DNA of 64,000 bases from UBA6398 sp963644855 (GCA_963644855.1 CAVIQL010000002.1:78307-142306); one strand, 5' to 3'. Positions 43,701 through 52,215 are shown, counted from the stretch's first letter. Translations and numbers: made by a program. Notes: generated by a model not told the origin, from the sequence alone.

Positions 43701-45439
43701 GTTTTGGTAAACTGTGCGTCAATCCGACCTTTTCCTTGCAGGGTGTTGTTTCCCGCGTTGAAATCCACCGTTCCCGCTCCGCCGCGAAGCGATGCCGTGA
43801 TTTTGGTATTGCTCAAATCGTAGTTCGCAACGCCAAAATTCACAAAATTTGCCTTTGCCGCCATTTGCATGTTCTTTCCAAACGGGTCGAAACCGTGTCC
43901 CGCGGCAGAGATTTGCGATGTGAGATTGTGCAGACCGCTTCCCTCTATGATTTTGCCCAATTGCAGTTGTTTTGTAGAGATTTTCGCGGAATATGCAAGG
44001 CGTTTGGCATCAAACCAGCCGTTTATGTTTGCGTTGCCCTGCCCCATCGAAAGTTTGGAGTTTGTTTCGTAGCGGTCGCCATAGAATTTCAGCAAACCAT
44101 AAGCCGATGTGCCGTAAGGGATATTAATTCCGCTTTTTGCGTCAAGCCCCAGGGCTTCTTTCAGATAGGTTATGTTTTGCGTTTTCAGGGAGTAGCGCAA
44201 ATTTCCGCTGCGATTGTTTTCGGTGATATTCTTCAAGCGTCCGTCCACACGCAGTTGCATTGTTCCCGGCACGCTCACTTTTCCGTCTTCAATGCGCAAG
44301 TTTCCTTTTTCGCCGCTCAGTGTGGCAACGATGCCTATTGTTTTTTGGGGCAATAGCTTTTCCACGTCTTTGTCAAGCCCTCCTGGAACAACCGATGTTA
44401 TATCTCGTTTGTCAACATTGCCGCTTACTCTCATTTTTATGCCTCCCTCGCCCCCGGCTTTCAGAGCGTTGAACGAGAATATGCCCGTGGCGTCGAGAGT
44501 GGAATACTTGGTTTTAACCTTAAACCCGCTAAGTTCCACTTTTGACGAGTCAACATACAAACCACCACTTATTCCGTTTACCGCCAGTCCGCATTTTTCT
44601 TCCACACCAAGGTTTCTAATTCGCGCCCTCACGGTTCCCGCGGAATAACAAAGGCTGTCGATATCGGTATTGAAGTTTTTCACGGCAATATGATTGGGAT
44701 CAAGTTTTTTGACATAGGCTTCATAGGGAATGTCATAGGTTGCGCTTGTGTTTCTAACGCCTATGTGCCCCACGTTGTATATACTTTTTTCCAAATCGAG
44801 GTATCCTTTTTCCACCCCTATGCGTCCCACATTGGCTGATATGCGCATAGAGTCGCCGGGAAAGCGTATCTTGACCGCCGAATTGCTTATACTAAATTTC
44901 TTTATGCCTATTCTCCAAACTGTGGGTTGCTTTGGTGTGGTGTCTTCCTGGGCAGTGTCGCTAAGCAATACGGTTACGTTTGAATTGTCGAGGCTTCCGC
45001 CGTCGATGTTTACGAGTGAGTTTTTCAAATCTATGCCGTGGCTTTTTACTTTCAACGCTCCCACTCGCCCTTTTATCTGCGTATCGCTTATAAAGTCTAC
45101 GGTATTTATTTTACTGTCATAGATTTCGAGCCCCTCTATGTCCACACGGCTCTTCAACAACGGCAGCAGCGCAACGTTCACTCTCACACTGCGCGCATCA
45201 ACCACGGTATCGCCCTTTTGGCTCGCAAAAGTGTTGAGCAGAGCAAGGTCGAGCGGAAAAGCCAACCTCACTCTCTCTACCCTAAGCGTCATTCCGGTTT
45301 TCTGAGATGCGTATTCGGCAACCTTATGAACTGCAAAGTTCTGCACAGGGGGTATATATAGTGCCACTGCAAGCAATAGAAACAATGCTACCACCGCACC
45401 TATTGCAATGAGAATGACACGTAGAATTTTCTTCACCAT
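40775..45439 (-). CDS. tamB: Translocation/assembly module protein TamB
   Basis: A 1554-residue protein of the TamB/AsmA-like family. A single N-terminal membrane segment (about 5-27) is followed by a very long repetitive beta-rich body and the conserved TamB C-terminal region (DUF490, about 1130-1510), with GRYTINNGEMKYALPVIPL, NIAAKEKVKASVND and FAKKFWGNRVNIVIGG. TamB is thought to form a hydrophobic groove that bridges the inner and outer membranes. The last 45 residues are a Lys/Ser/Glu-rich tail (SSKKSKKKKSEK) beyond the usual end. It is the first gene of the tamB-tamA-GH97 set; no clear -7 box was found. Confidence 0.9.
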   Translation of the reverse strand: MVKKILRVILIAIGAVVALFLLLAVALYIPPVQNFAVHKVAEYASQKTGMTLRVERVRLAFPLDLALLNTFASQKGDTVVDARSVRVNVALLPLLKSRVDIEGLEIYDSKINTVDFISDTQIKGRVGALKVKSHGIDLKNSLVNIDGGSLDNSNVTVLLSDTAQEDTTPKQPTVWRIGIKKFSISNSAVKIRFPGDSMRISANVGRIGVEKGYLDLEKSIYNVGHIGVRNTSATYDIPYEAYVKKLDPNHIAVKNFNTDIDSLCYSAGTVRARIRNLGVEEKCGLAVNGISGGLYVDSSKVELSGFKVKTKYSTLDATGIFSFNALKAGGEGGIKMRVSGNVDKRDITSVVPGGLDKDVEKLLPQKTIGIVATLSGEKGNLRIEDGKVSVPGTMQLRVDGRLKNITENNRSGNLRYSLKTQNITYLKEALGLDAKSGINIPYGTSAYGLLKFYGDRYETNSKLSMGQGNANINGWFDAKRLAYSAKISTKQLQLGKIIEGSGLHNLTSQISAAGHGFDPFGKNMQMAAKANFVNFGVANYDLSNTKITASLRGGAGTVDFNAGNNTLQGKGRIDAQFTKTFVKGNLNAILASLDIQKLTGSAKPLKLSTRSKASFYANSKLSVYGIDAKVDSIMFHVDSAKSYRAKDLLVKLDNHRDSLFAKVSAGDLNLIAHSKNNIDRISSQASRFIAMLEKQIKANQLDQEALRQQLPELNLMIDAGKDNPLSNLLRFRQGYSFTQLFLNLQSSPQKGIDGTGYIHSLNTGSLLLDTVNISLYQDTTGLRFKGFVHNSTKHNPYIFTANLNGYLLNDGAGVELVYKDKKGREGMNLGLRALLTDSGTTVHLYPENPVIAYRKFKVNKDNYFTLLDDNTILSDIDLLGDDGTGLKVYGDRTDSISDITVSVNKVNLQELSSSIPFMPLISGFMSGDLHVMKEDEKLTAAYDINVKDMKYEGAPLGDIGLVGTYFPMLQTEDHFINTSVTRGNEEIANIDGTYHGKTDSLVACLQLKEFPADMLNAFTGETLSLGGYLGGDLDLTGTVAKPMLNGKMLLDSVRVYSDIYGFNMRIGNDSARVDNSVLHFDTLNFYSSNNNPLVVDGNVDFSDFDNVNMAVKVQGKNFRIIDAKQTAKSEVYGSVYSDIDVTIQGTLAKLFVYGNLNVLPKTDVSYVLKDSPLSAENDLNSLVSFVDFSDTATVAPQKEEAMGVTMLLNVNINDAAHLHCDINDDNQSYIDVEGGGNMTFKYMPTGEMYLTGRYTINNGEMKYALPVIPLRTFYLTEGSYIEFTGEPMNPTLNIAAKEKVKASVNDENNPRSVNFEVGLKLTQPLNRMGLEFTIEAPDDQTIQNQLASMSAEQKNKLAISMLATGLYLEESNASNGLKTSNALNAFLQNQVQQIAGKALKSVDLSVSVEDGTSSTGMSNTDYSFRFAKKFWGNRVNIVIGGHVSTGEDARNDASSFIDNVSVEYRIDNSAKRYVRLFYDHNSQDPLEGQMIEAGAGLVLRRKVEKFGEVFTFWKSSSTEKSSKKSKKKKSEKQQPAAETKRENSGKADSTDSTK

Positions 45440-45559
45440 TTAATATCGGAAATTTGGGTGTAAAAATACGAAAAATAAAAGTCTTGCGCCCTTGCTTTCC
45501 CCACAACTTGCAATCCAAATGCGCAAAGCGTAGGCAGCTGTAGAGACTACATTGAAATT

Positions 45560-45664
45560 TCACCGCATTTCGCAAAAACAATGTCAGACATTATTTAAAT
45601 AATATCGGACCTTTTTTAAAAAATGTCGGATATTATTTTTACGATGTCGCATCTTGTTTTTCGG
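45560..45664. repeat. 21-base periodic array R11 (5 units)
   Basis: Five units: a CACCGCATTTCGCAAAAA left unit, ATGTCAGACATT, ATATCGGACCTT, ATGTCGGATATT and ATGTCGCATCTT, with TTTAAA and TTTTTA spacers. It lies between the terminator of the tcdA-lolD unit and the tamB gene, both read on the minus strand. Confidence 0.85.
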
Positions 45665-45683
45665 CACGTCAAACTCCATAAAA

Positions 45684-45718
45684 ACACCCCCCAATATGGT
45701 CTATGCCATATAGGGGGT
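45684..45718 (-). terminator. Terminator of the tcdA-lolD-like unit
   Basis: CCCCCAATATGG pairs with GCCATATAGGGGG with one mismatch. On the minus strand the hairpin is followed by GTGTTTTTA. Confidence 0.7.
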
Positions 45719-45773
45719 TAGAGTATCTTTTTCTACTTGTATTGCAACCAGCCAAGCCATCGTTCCGCCGTTG

Positions 45774-46454
45774 TCAAACAGTGGCTTCGCTCAATGGCTC
45801 GGGCTGCACAATAAGTCCGTCGCGCATATGAATAGTGCGGTCGGTTTGCGCGGCAAGAGCCTCATCGTGGGTTACGATAACAAATGTCTGTCCGTATCTC
45901 TCGCGTAATTGGAAAAACAAACCGTGAAGTTCTTGTTTGTTCTTCGTGTCAAGGCTTCCCGAAGGCTCGTCTGCAAAAATTATATCGGGATTGTTTATCA
46001 GCGCACGGGCTACCGCAACCCTTTGCTGCTCACCTCCCGAAAGTTCAAGCGGCTTATGGTCTTTTCTATCGGCGAGCCCCACAAATTCGAGTAGCTCGTT
46101 GGCACGCGCCTCAGCCTCCTTGCGTCCCGTCTTGGCTATGAAAGCCGGAATAAGTACGTTTTCAATCGCCGTAAACTCGTTGAGCAATTGATGCTGTTGG
46201 AAAACAAATCCAATATTTCGGTTGCGAAAACGCGCAAGTTCCTTCTGCTTCATTTTTCCCGCGTCTTTGCCGCAAAGTTCCACGGTTCCCGAAGTAGCAT
46301 GGTCGAGTGTGCCCATGATTTGAAGCAATGTAGTTTTTCCGGCACCGCTCGGTCCCACAATACTTACTATTTCTCCTTTTGCGATATGCAGATCAATTCC
46401 GCGCAATACCTCAAGGTTGCCGAAACTTTTATGTACGTCTTTCAGATTTATCAT
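45774..46454 (-). CDS. ABC transporter ATP-binding protein (LolD/MacB type)
   Basis: A 226-residue ABC ATPase. Walker A is GPSGAGKTT near residue 34, the signature LSGGEQQRVAVARAL near 139, Walker B IIFADEPSG near 159 and the switch His in VTHDEA. It belongs to the LolD/MacB/FtsE group: short, soluble, with an AQTDRTIHMRDG ending like LolD. LolD powers release of lipoproteins from the inner membrane, but no permease gene lies nearby, so the partner is encoded elsewhere and a LolD role is only likely. Its start shares a base with the tcdA stop (TAATG). Confidence 0.85.
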   Translation of the reverse strand: MINLKDVHKSFGNLEVLRGIDLHIAKGEIVSIVGPSGAGKTTLLQIMGTLDHATSGTVELCGKDAGKMKQKELARFRNRNIGFVFQQHQLLNEFTAIENVLIPAFIAKTGRKEAEARANELLEFVGLADRKDHKPLELSGGEQQRVAVARALINNPDIIFADEPSGSLDTKNKQELHGLFFQLRERYGQTFVIVTHDEALAAQTDRTIHMRDGLIVQPEPLSEATV

Positions 46455-47197
46455 TATTGTTTTTGCTTTTTGTCGGATATGATGTGCGTGATAACGTATT
46501 CGGCAAGAAAACAGCCGAATGTTGCCGGCATATAAGCCACTGTTCCTGCGGTTGTTTTCTTGTTTCGTTCGCCCTCCACCGCTTTCACGGCGTTCATATT
46601 TGGAGTTTCTTCGGAGAACACCACGGGCAGTTTGCGCGATCTCATATGTTGCTTTTTCAAAGCCTGTCTCACGGCACGACTAAGCCCACAGTTAAACGTA
46701 TCCCATATGTTGGCAAACCGAATTTTAGTGATATCGGTTTTAGCCCCTGCGCCCATCGACGAAACAATATTGATATGCCGTTTAAGCGCCTCGCATATCA
46801 GCGTAACCTTGGGCTTTATGGTATCGATGGCATCGATTATGAAATCAAAACCACCCTCTTCGAGCAGTGCGGGAATGTTTTCCTGGTCAAGAAAAACGTC
46901 AATGGCGCTAAGTTCAAGGCTTGGATTGATGTCGCGCAGGCGTGCAGCCACAAGCTCCGCCTTTTTCTTTCCCACGGTAGAGGTTGTGGCAGGCAGTTGG
47001 CGGTTAATGTTTGACAGAGCCACGCAATCGGCATCGACCACAGTGATATGTCCCACTCCGGCGCGACACACCATTTCGGCGGCATAGGCTCCCACTCCGC
47101 CCACACCGGCTATCAACACACGGCTTTGCGCAAGCCGTTCAACGGCTTCGCTTCCGAGCAGAAGCACGGTGCGTTCTTTCCATTCCTCTTCCTGCAT
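46454..47197 (-). CDS. tcdA: tRNA threonylcarbamoyladenosine dehydratase
   Basis: A 247-residue ThiF/MoeB/E1-like ATPase of the TcdA (CsdL/YgdL) group, which cyclises the t6A modification at tRNA position 37 to ct6A. Visible are the nucleotide-binding VLIAGVGGVGAYAAEM near residue 27, DADCVALSNINRQ near 54 and KAELVAARLRDINP, all typical of the E1-like fold, and the later KTDITKIRFANIWDT specific to TcdA. The start is set at 47197 to match the family start (MQEEEWKERT); in-frame ATGs at 47221 and 47227 are possible. It is upstream of, and translationally coupled to, the lolD-like gene. Confidence 0.88.
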   Translation of the reverse strand: MQEEEWKERTVLLLGSEAVERLAQSRVLIAGVGGVGAYAAEMVCRAGVGHITVVDADCVALSNINRQLPATTSTVGKKKAELVAARLRDINPSLELSAIDVFLDQENIPALLEEGGFDFIIDAIDTIKPKVTLICEALKRHINIVSSMGAGAKTDITKIRFANIWDTFNCGLSRAVRQALKKQHMRSRKLPVVFSEETPNMNAVKAVEGERNKKTTAGTVAYMPATFGCFLAEYVITHIISDKKQKQ

Positions 47198-47237
47198 TGC
47201 AATATTGCCAAAGTGCGTCATGCACATTAATATGCTG

Positions 47238-47245
47238 CAAAGTAA
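47238..47245 (-). promoter_or_regulatory. Probable -7 box of the tcdA unit
   Basis: TTACTTTG on the minus strand is one base off TAnnTTTG and lies 40 bases before the chosen tcdA start. Confidence 0.4.
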
Positions 47246-47333
47246 CGAAAAACTTTACACCTACACTCTCTTGCCCCTGAAAAAATAACCAATACGCCAC
47301 ATTTACGACTCGTGTATCGATGCCTTAAAACGC

Positions 47334-47438
47334 AGTAGGGATATGGTTTTTCTAATGTCTGATATTTTTTAAATAATGTCCGACCTTTTTTAAAAAATGT
47401 CTGACATTATTTTTGCGATATGCCGCATTAGTTTTACG
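47334..47438. repeat. 21-base periodic array R12 (5 units)
   Basis: Five units between the divergent tcdA and rRNA methyltransferase genes: a GGGATATGGTTTTTC left unit, ATGTCTGATATT, ATGTCCGACCTT, ATGTCTGACATT and ATATGCCGCATT, with TTTAAA and TTTTTG spacers. It ends 29 bases before the -33 element at 47468. Confidence 0.85.
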
Positions 47439-47467
47439 GGGTATAATTCAGCTCTGCCCCTAAAAGG

Positions 47468-47498
47468 TTTTGCGGGTTTGGCATTACTTATTAACTTT
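47468..47498 (+). promoter_or_regulatory. Promoter of the methyltransferase-GT2-esterase-AraC operon
   Basis: TTTG at 47468-47471, a 19-base spacer and TAACTTTG at 47491-47498, 26 bases before the ATG. Confidence 0.7.
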
Positions 47499-47524
47499 GC
47501 GCTATAAAACATAGACTCTGCACA

Positions 47525-48292
47525 ATGCTCAGCAAAAACGAAATAAAGTTTATCCATTCTCTCGCTCTCAAAAAGCGTCGCGACGAGGAGGGACTGTTTG
47601 TTGCCGAAGGTCCCAAACTCGTGGGCGAATTGCTCGGGACATTCCGCTGCCGAAGGCTTGTGGTAGAAGAAGGGTTCGACTTCGGGAAAACTCCCCCGTA
47701 TATAGAAGTAGAATATGTGGGTCGCGCATTGCTGGAACGTGCCACGCTGCTCACAACACCCCACCAAGTGCTCGCCATATTCGAGAAACCCGCCGACATT
47801 AAACCGGAAAGTATTGCCGAAATAGCAGGGCGCGAACTCTGCATCGCACTCGACGAAATACAAAACCCCGGAAATCTCGGCACCATAGTACGCACTGCCG
47901 ACTGGATGGGCATACAACACGTTTTTTGCTCAAAAAACACAGCCGACATATACTCACCAAAAGCCCTACAAGCCACCATGGGTTCGGCTGCAAGGGTTAA
48001 GGTTTCATACATAAACCTTCCCGAAACGCTCACATCGTGCAACGCTCCCGTTTGGGGCACATTCCTCGACGGCGAAAACATATTCACCGCAAATCTTGAG
48101 CAACGCGGAATAATCGTGATAGGCAACGAGGGCAACGGCATCTCGAAAGAAGTGGAGAAAACCATAACACGACGCATTTTCATTCCACCCTATCCACAAA
48201 ACCGAGCCACCGTGGAAAGCCTAAATGCCAGCATAGCCACAGCAATAACGCTTGCCGCATTTCGCGGAAACACTTACAGTAAAAACAAATAG
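47525..48292 (+). CDS. SpoU/TrmH family RNA 2'-O-methyltransferase
   Basis: A 255-residue SPOUT methyltransferase with an N-terminal L30e-like substrate-binding domain (about 1-95; KNEIKFIHSLALKKRRDEEGLFVAEG) and the knotted catalytic domain. The three SpoU motifs are clear: NPGNLGTIVRTADW near residue 118, GNEGNGIS near 200 and ESLNASIA near 232. These enzymes methylate a ribose 2'-OH in rRNA or tRNA; the target, perhaps 23S rRNA as for RlmB, cannot be settled. It heads an operon with a glycosyltransferase gene starting 4 bases later. Confidence 0.88.
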   Translation: MLSKNEIKFIHSLALKKRRDEEGLFVAEGPKLVGELLGTFRCRRLVVEEGFDFGKTPPYIEVEYVGRALLERATLLTTPHQVLAIFEKPADIKPESIAEIAGRELCIALDEIQNPGNLGTIVRTADWMGIQHVFCSKNTADIYSPKALQATMGSAARVKVSYINLPETLTSCNAPVWGTFLDGENIFTANLEQRGIIVIGNEGNGISKEVEKTITRRIFIPPYPQNRATVESLNASIATAITLAAFRGNTYSKNK

Positions 48293-48296
48293 GCAA

Positions 48297-49466
48297 ATGA
48301 TTCAATTCGTTTCCTTACACTTTCAAACAATACTCATCGCAGCCGGCACACTAATGGTTATCGGGCTGGCGGCATTCCTTGTCTTTCGTCTGAAACTCTA
48401 TCGCGCCGCCGGCAAACCGCAGCAAGGCATTACAAACCCGCCTACCGCCGACGCGATAACCGTAGTGATTTGCTGCCACAACGAGGGAGATTATCTTGAA
48501 ACCAACCTCCCCAAAATCATGGAGCAACGCGGCATAAAATTCGAGGTTGTGGTGGTAGACGATTGCTCGAATGATTCAACCCACGACGTATTGAAACGCT
48601 TTGAGAACCGCTACCCAAACATACGACATACGTTCGTGCCAAAAACAGCACGCTATGTGAGCCACACAAAACTCGCCATCTCGCTCGGAGTAAAGGCCGC
48701 GCGCAACAATTGGGTAGTTCTCACACGACCGTCGTGCATTCCCGTAACCGACTTATGGCTCAAAACTTTGGCTTCGCGCTTTAACGACCACACAGATATC
48801 GTTATAGGATACGCCAACTACGCTGACAATGGAACGCTTCCCGCACGCCGCGCAATTTTTGAACGGCTGCAATACAATTTGCTATGGTTCTTGTCCGCAC
48901 AAAAACGCGCCATAGGCGGCGACGGAGCCAACTTGGCATTCCGGCGTGCCGCATTTCTCGACGCAGACGGCTATGCAGATTCACTCGACAGGTTGTTCGG
49001 CGAAGACGATCTGCTTGTAAACGCAATTTCACTCGACGGCAACGCCACAATATGCAATGCCCGCACAGCCACAGTGCGCGAATTTAATCAGAACCTGCGC
49101 AGAAAATGGCGCAACTCAAAACTCGCACGCACGGCATCGCTTATGCAATTTCCAAGAAGCCGCAGCATAGCAACCACAACGCTACACATCGCAAACATAG
49201 GGCATTTTGTATGGCTCGCAGGCTGGATTGCGATGGCGACAACGCTCTTTGTTTCGGCAAAATGGATTGCGGGAGCAGCAGTATGCCTCGCCGCGCTCGC
49301 AATAACCATTATCGACATTATTATGATGCGCCGCGTTTCGCGAATGTTTGGCGAAAGAACTTTTATATTCTCACTTCTGTGGTACGAAACGGTACGTCCG
49401 CTATACTATCCGCTTTGGAAACTGCGCGCAAGGCTTCATCGCCGCGATTTTATCAGAAAAATTTGA
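48297..49466 (+). CDS. Membrane glycosyltransferase, family 2
   Basis: A 389-residue GT2 enzyme: one N-terminal membrane segment (about 8-30), a GT-A catalytic domain (about 52-270) with VICCHNEGDYLETNLP, VVVVDDCSNDST (nucleotide-sugar site), GGDGANLAFRR and FGEDDLLVNAI, and two C-terminal membrane segments (about 295-345). Such proteins transfer sugars to lipid- or polymer-linked acceptors on the inner membrane. The acceptor is unknown. The start at 48297 lies 4 bases after the methyltransferase stop; a longer frame would begin inside that gene and is rejected. Confidence 0.87.
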   Translation: MIQFVSLHFQTILIAAGTLMVIGLAAFLVFRLKLYRAAGKPQQGITNPPTADAITVVICCHNEGDYLETNLPKIMEQRGIKFEVVVVDDCSNDSTHDVLKRFENRYPNIRHTFVPKTARYVSHTKLAISLGVKAARNNWVVLTRPSCIPVTDLWLKTLASRFNDHTDIVIGYANYADNGTLPARRAIFERLQYNLLWFLSAQKRAIGGDGANLAFRRAAFLDADGYADSLDRLFGEDDLLVNAISLDGNATICNARTATVREFNQNLRRKWRNSKLARTASLMQFPRSRSIATTTLHIANIGHFVWLAGWIAMATTLFVSAKWIAGAAVCLAALAITIIDIIMMRRVSRMFGERTFIFSLLWYETVRPLYYPLWKLRARLHRRDFIRKI

Positions 49467-49485
49467 AACTTAAAGGCATAACATC

Positions 49486-50364
49486 ATGAAAAAACTCTTT
49501 CTCATCTTATTTTCATTGATTATCGTATCGTCAACATCAAGCTTTGCTGCAAACGGAAAGCATTTCCAAATCACATGCAAGGTTGACGGCAAAACAAGAA
49601 CGGGCATACTTTTCATGCCGTCGAACATCAGCAAAAACGCACCCATTGTTACTTGCGTTCATGGCTATGGCGGAAGTGCCAATCCCAAACATTTTGATCT
49701 CGACGACGTAGCTGAAAAAGAAGGGTTCGCAGTATTGTATCCGCAAGGCTTGAAAGATCCGAGCGGACATACGGGCTTTTTCGTTGGATATCCCAATCAG
49801 AAAGATATGAATGTAGACGATGTGAAAATGTTGTGCAAGATGACACAATTTGTACAAAAGAAATATTCTCTGAGCAAAGACAACGCTTTCCTAACAGGCA
49901 TGTCAAATGGCGGAGACATCTGTTATCTTGCCGCCCTTGAGGGACAAACCACATTCAAAGCCCTTGCTCCGGTGGCGGGACTGGCTTTCACGTGGTTTTA
50001 CAAGAAATATGCGCTCACCAATCCCCACCCTATTCCAATTTTCGAGATACACGGTACAGAAGATAGGGTTTCAGAGTGGACAGGAGACCCTAATGGCGAC
50101 GGCGGTTGGGGACCTTATATTTCCGTACCCCTGGCTGTGAACTATTGGGTGGCACACAACGGCTGCACTATCGAGAAAAGCGACACCGTTAAGAGCAAAG
50201 ATCCCAACAGTAAGCATTATATAATACGCCATTTCTATACCGGCGGAACAAGCAAATGCGACGTGCAACTTTACGAAGTGGTTGGTGCGCCCCACTGCTG
50301 GCACAACGGCGACATTAATACGGGCGAAGAAATCTGGAAGTTCTTCAAAAAATACTGCAAATAG
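49486..50364 (+). CDS. Secreted PHB-depolymerase-like esterase (LpqC/CE1 type)
   Basis: A 292-residue exported esterase (signal peptide 1-22). The alpha/beta hydrolase triad is visible: oxyanion CVHGYGGS near H59/G60, nucleophile S140 in TGMSNGG, an acid in HGTEDRVSEW and the final His in GAPHCWHNG. This is the pattern of PHB-depolymerase-family esterases, many of which act as feruloyl or acetyl xylan esterases (CE1-like) on plant polymers. The actual substrate is inferred only. It lies 19 bases after the GT2 gene and 25 bases before the AraC start, in one operon. Confidence 0.85.
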   Translation: MKKLFLILFSLIIVSSTSSFAANGKHFQITCKVDGKTRTGILFMPSNISKNAPIVTCVHGYGGSANPKHFDLDDVAEKEGFAVLYPQGLKDPSGHTGFFVGYPNQKDMNVDDVKMLCKMTQFVQKKYSLSKDNAFLTGMSNGGDICYLAALEGQTTFKALAPVAGLAFTWFYKKYALTNPHPIPIFEIHGTEDRVSEWTGDPNGDGGWGPYISVPLAVNYWVAHNGCTIEKSDTVKSKDPNSKHYIIRHFYTGGTSKCDVQLYEVVGAPHCWHNGDINTGEEIWKFFKKYCK

Positions 50365-50389
50365 CAGCGCGGCAGAACCACGGCGCATC

Positions 50390-51211
50390 ATGCAATCCTT
50401 CAAATACGACTTTTTCAAACACCCCCCTATCCCGGAAGAAGAAACCCCGTTGTATTTCGGTTTACAACGCAGATACAAGGACTGGGAACTGATATTCGTG
50501 GCCGAAGGTGAAGCAATGCGCGAAATCTCTGGCACTCCGCAACGCATGCAAGCCGGAACGCTAACACTTATACCGCCCGACATGCCGAGCACATGGTATT
50601 TTGGTAGCGGCACAGCGGTTGCAAGCCTGCGCTTCTCCGACAATATTCCCCAAAAACTCGCTGCCGCGCTACCCGAATGGGAAAGCGTGGCAACATTCTT
50701 TGCCACCCGCACAAAAGCATGGGATTTCAAGAAAACCCAAGCCAGCATCATTGGCAGCATAATGCTCAGCATGCGCCACGAAAGCGAAGCAATGCGCGCC
50801 GCAAGCCTCGTTGAAATTCTTACACGCATAGCCGGAACGATAAACCCCGTTGTGGCAGGCACTACACGCTACAAAGCAATAGAAGAAGAGCGTGCCGCAC
50901 AACTTGCCGACTATCTGCAACACACTCCGCTCCACACTCTTTCGCTCGACACGGTTTCGGCACAAATGAAGATGAACCGCACAACTTTTTGCAACTTTTT
51001 CAAGAAAACCCAAGGCATTACTTTTATCGACTACATGAACAACCGCAAGGTTTCCGGGGCATGCCGCATGCTCAGCACGGGCAAATACACCCTGCAAGAC
51101 GTATGTACGGAAAACAATTTCAGCAGCATGACATATTTCATCAGAGTTTTCAAGAAAATCACGGGCGAAACGCCCAGCCGATGGGCAAAAAACAATTCCA
51201 CAAAACCCTAA
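50390..51211 (+). CDS. AraC family transcriptional regulator
   Basis: A 273-residue regulator with an N-terminal cupin-like sensing domain (WELIFVAEGEAMRE, LIPPDMPSTWYF) and a C-terminal AraC DNA-binding domain (about 165-270). The two helix-turn-helices read LSLDTVSAQMKMNRTTFCNFFKK and LQDVCTENNFSSMTYFIRVFKK, ending in GETPSRW. It closes the operon with the methyltransferase, glycosyltransferase and esterase genes and may respond to a sugar or plant-derived compound. A frame starting in the esterase gene at 50282 is rejected in favour of the ATG at 50390. Confidence 0.88.
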   Translation: MQSFKYDFFKHPPIPEEETPLYFGLQRRYKDWELIFVAEGEAMREISGTPQRMQAGTLTLIPPDMPSTWYFGSGTAVASLRFSDNIPQKLAAALPEWESVATFFATRTKAWDFKKTQASIIGSIMLSMRHESEAMRAASLVEILTRIAGTINPVVAGTTRYKAIEEERAAQLADYLQHTPLHTLSLDTVSAQMKMNRTTFCNFFKKTQGITFIDYMNNRKVSGACRMLSTGKYTLQDVCTENNFSSMTYFIRVFKKITGETPSRWAKNNSTKP

Positions 51212-51243
51212 TCCCAACATCATCTCGGCACACCTTTCACCCC

Positions 51244-51348
51244 ACATTCTGTATCGCAAAAACTACAAGGCATCTCGTAAAAAATCCAAGGCACCTAATT
51301 TGAATTCCTACGCATCTAATTTAAATTAGGTCGGACTTCGTTTTTACT
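51244..51348. repeat. 21-base periodic array R13 (5 units)
   Basis: Five units: CATTCTGTATCGCAAAAAC, ACAAGGCATCTCG, CCAAGGCACCTAA, CCTACGCATCTAA and AGGTCGGACTTCG, with AAAAAAT, TTTGAATT, TTTAAATT and TTTTTA tracts in phase. Words of both sets occur in one array. It lies between the AraC gene and rplS. The stretch 51349-51500 shows nothing else. Confidence 0.82.
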
Positions 51349-51508
51349 ACCTCCCGATACATTCACACACCACTGCACCACATGTATCCTGCAAGCTATT
51401 TTGCCACCCCAACCAAGCTTGCCAAACAAAAGCAACGGCGTTTCAACACTACCACAAGCCAAAACCGCCACACCACATACGCAAACCATCAAAAAATCAC
51501 CGCACAAG

Positions 51509-51539
51509 TTGGTCATTTCCATTTTTTTTTGTTCCTTTG
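51509..51539 (+). promoter_or_regulatory. Possible rplS promoter
   Basis: TTG at 51509, a 20-base spacer and TTCCTTTG at 51532-51539, one base off TAnnTTTG. It would give a leader of about 85 bases, long enough for a ribosomal-protein leader structure, but none was worked out. Confidence 0.4.
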
Positions 51540-51628
51540 CACCGCTTTCCGCGTAGCCGCTGGCAAGAAAAATCGAGTGGCTTGTTGATGCTGCGTTGGG
51601 GACGAACAAACAATTTTATTCAAACACA

Positions 51629-51994
51629 ATGATTGATTTAATTAAAGTTGCTGAAGAAGCATTTGCTACTGGCAAGGAATTTCCCGCATTCCGTCCGGGC
51701 GACACCATCACCGTAGCATACAAAATCGTCGAGGGTAACAAAGAGCGTATCCAGTTGTTCCGCGGAATCGTAATCAAGATTTCCGGTCATCTCAGCCAGC
51801 GCCGTTTCACAGTTCGCAAAATGAGCGGAACCGTAGGCGTAGAACGTATCTTCCCCATCAGTTCTCCAAACATCGAGAGCATAGAAGTAAACAAGCGTGG
51901 TAAGGTTCGCCGTGCGAAACTCTACTACTTGCGTGCACTCACAGGTAAGAAAGCACGTATTCGCGAAAAGAAGACCAACATCAACAAGGCCTAA
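51629..51994 (+). CDS. rplS: 50S ribosomal protein L19
   Basis: A 121-residue L19 protein, full length. Recognised by the family core RPGDTITVAYKIVEGNKERIQLFRGIVI, the FTVRKMSGTVGVERIFPISSPNI segment and the basic C-terminus RRAKLYYLRALTGKKARIREK. L19 sits at the 30S-50S interface and stabilises intersubunit bridges. The start at 51629 (MIDLIKVAEEA) is preferred to a frame 11 codons longer. It is monocistronic with a strong terminator. Confidence 0.97.
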   Translation: MIDLIKVAEEAFATGKEFPAFRPGDTITVAYKIVEGNKERIQLFRGIVIKISGHLSQRRFTVRKMSGTVGVERIFPISSPNIESIEVNKRGKVRRAKLYYLRALTGKKARIREKKTNINKA

Positions 51995-52012
51995 TTTTCA
52001 AGAAAACCAACA

Positions 52013-52056
52013 TAAGCAAGGCGGTATACCAAACAGTATGCCGCCTTGCTTATTTT
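52013..52056 (+). terminator. Terminator of rplS
   Basis: AAGCAAGGCGGTATA pairs with TATGCCGCCTTGCTT (one mismatch), followed by ATTTTC, 20 bases after the rplS stop. Confidence 0.85.
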
Positions 52057-52164
52057 CATTCCCCGCCAAGCATTGCCACCCACACAAACACGCAACAAAA
52101 TCCACCAACCGCCAACCTTTTACAAAAAACAACCCACACACATCGTTCGCAACAAGGAAATTAC

Positions 52165-52172
52165 TATATTTG
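52165..52172 (+). promoter_or_regulatory. -7 box of the GH78-folP-cdaA operon
   Basis: TATATTTG matches TAnnTTTG, 43 bases before the GH78 start. Confidence 0.55.
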
Positions 52173-52215
52173 TACTATTAATATATAGGTAATCCTAAAT
52201 ATCACGAAAATCAAA

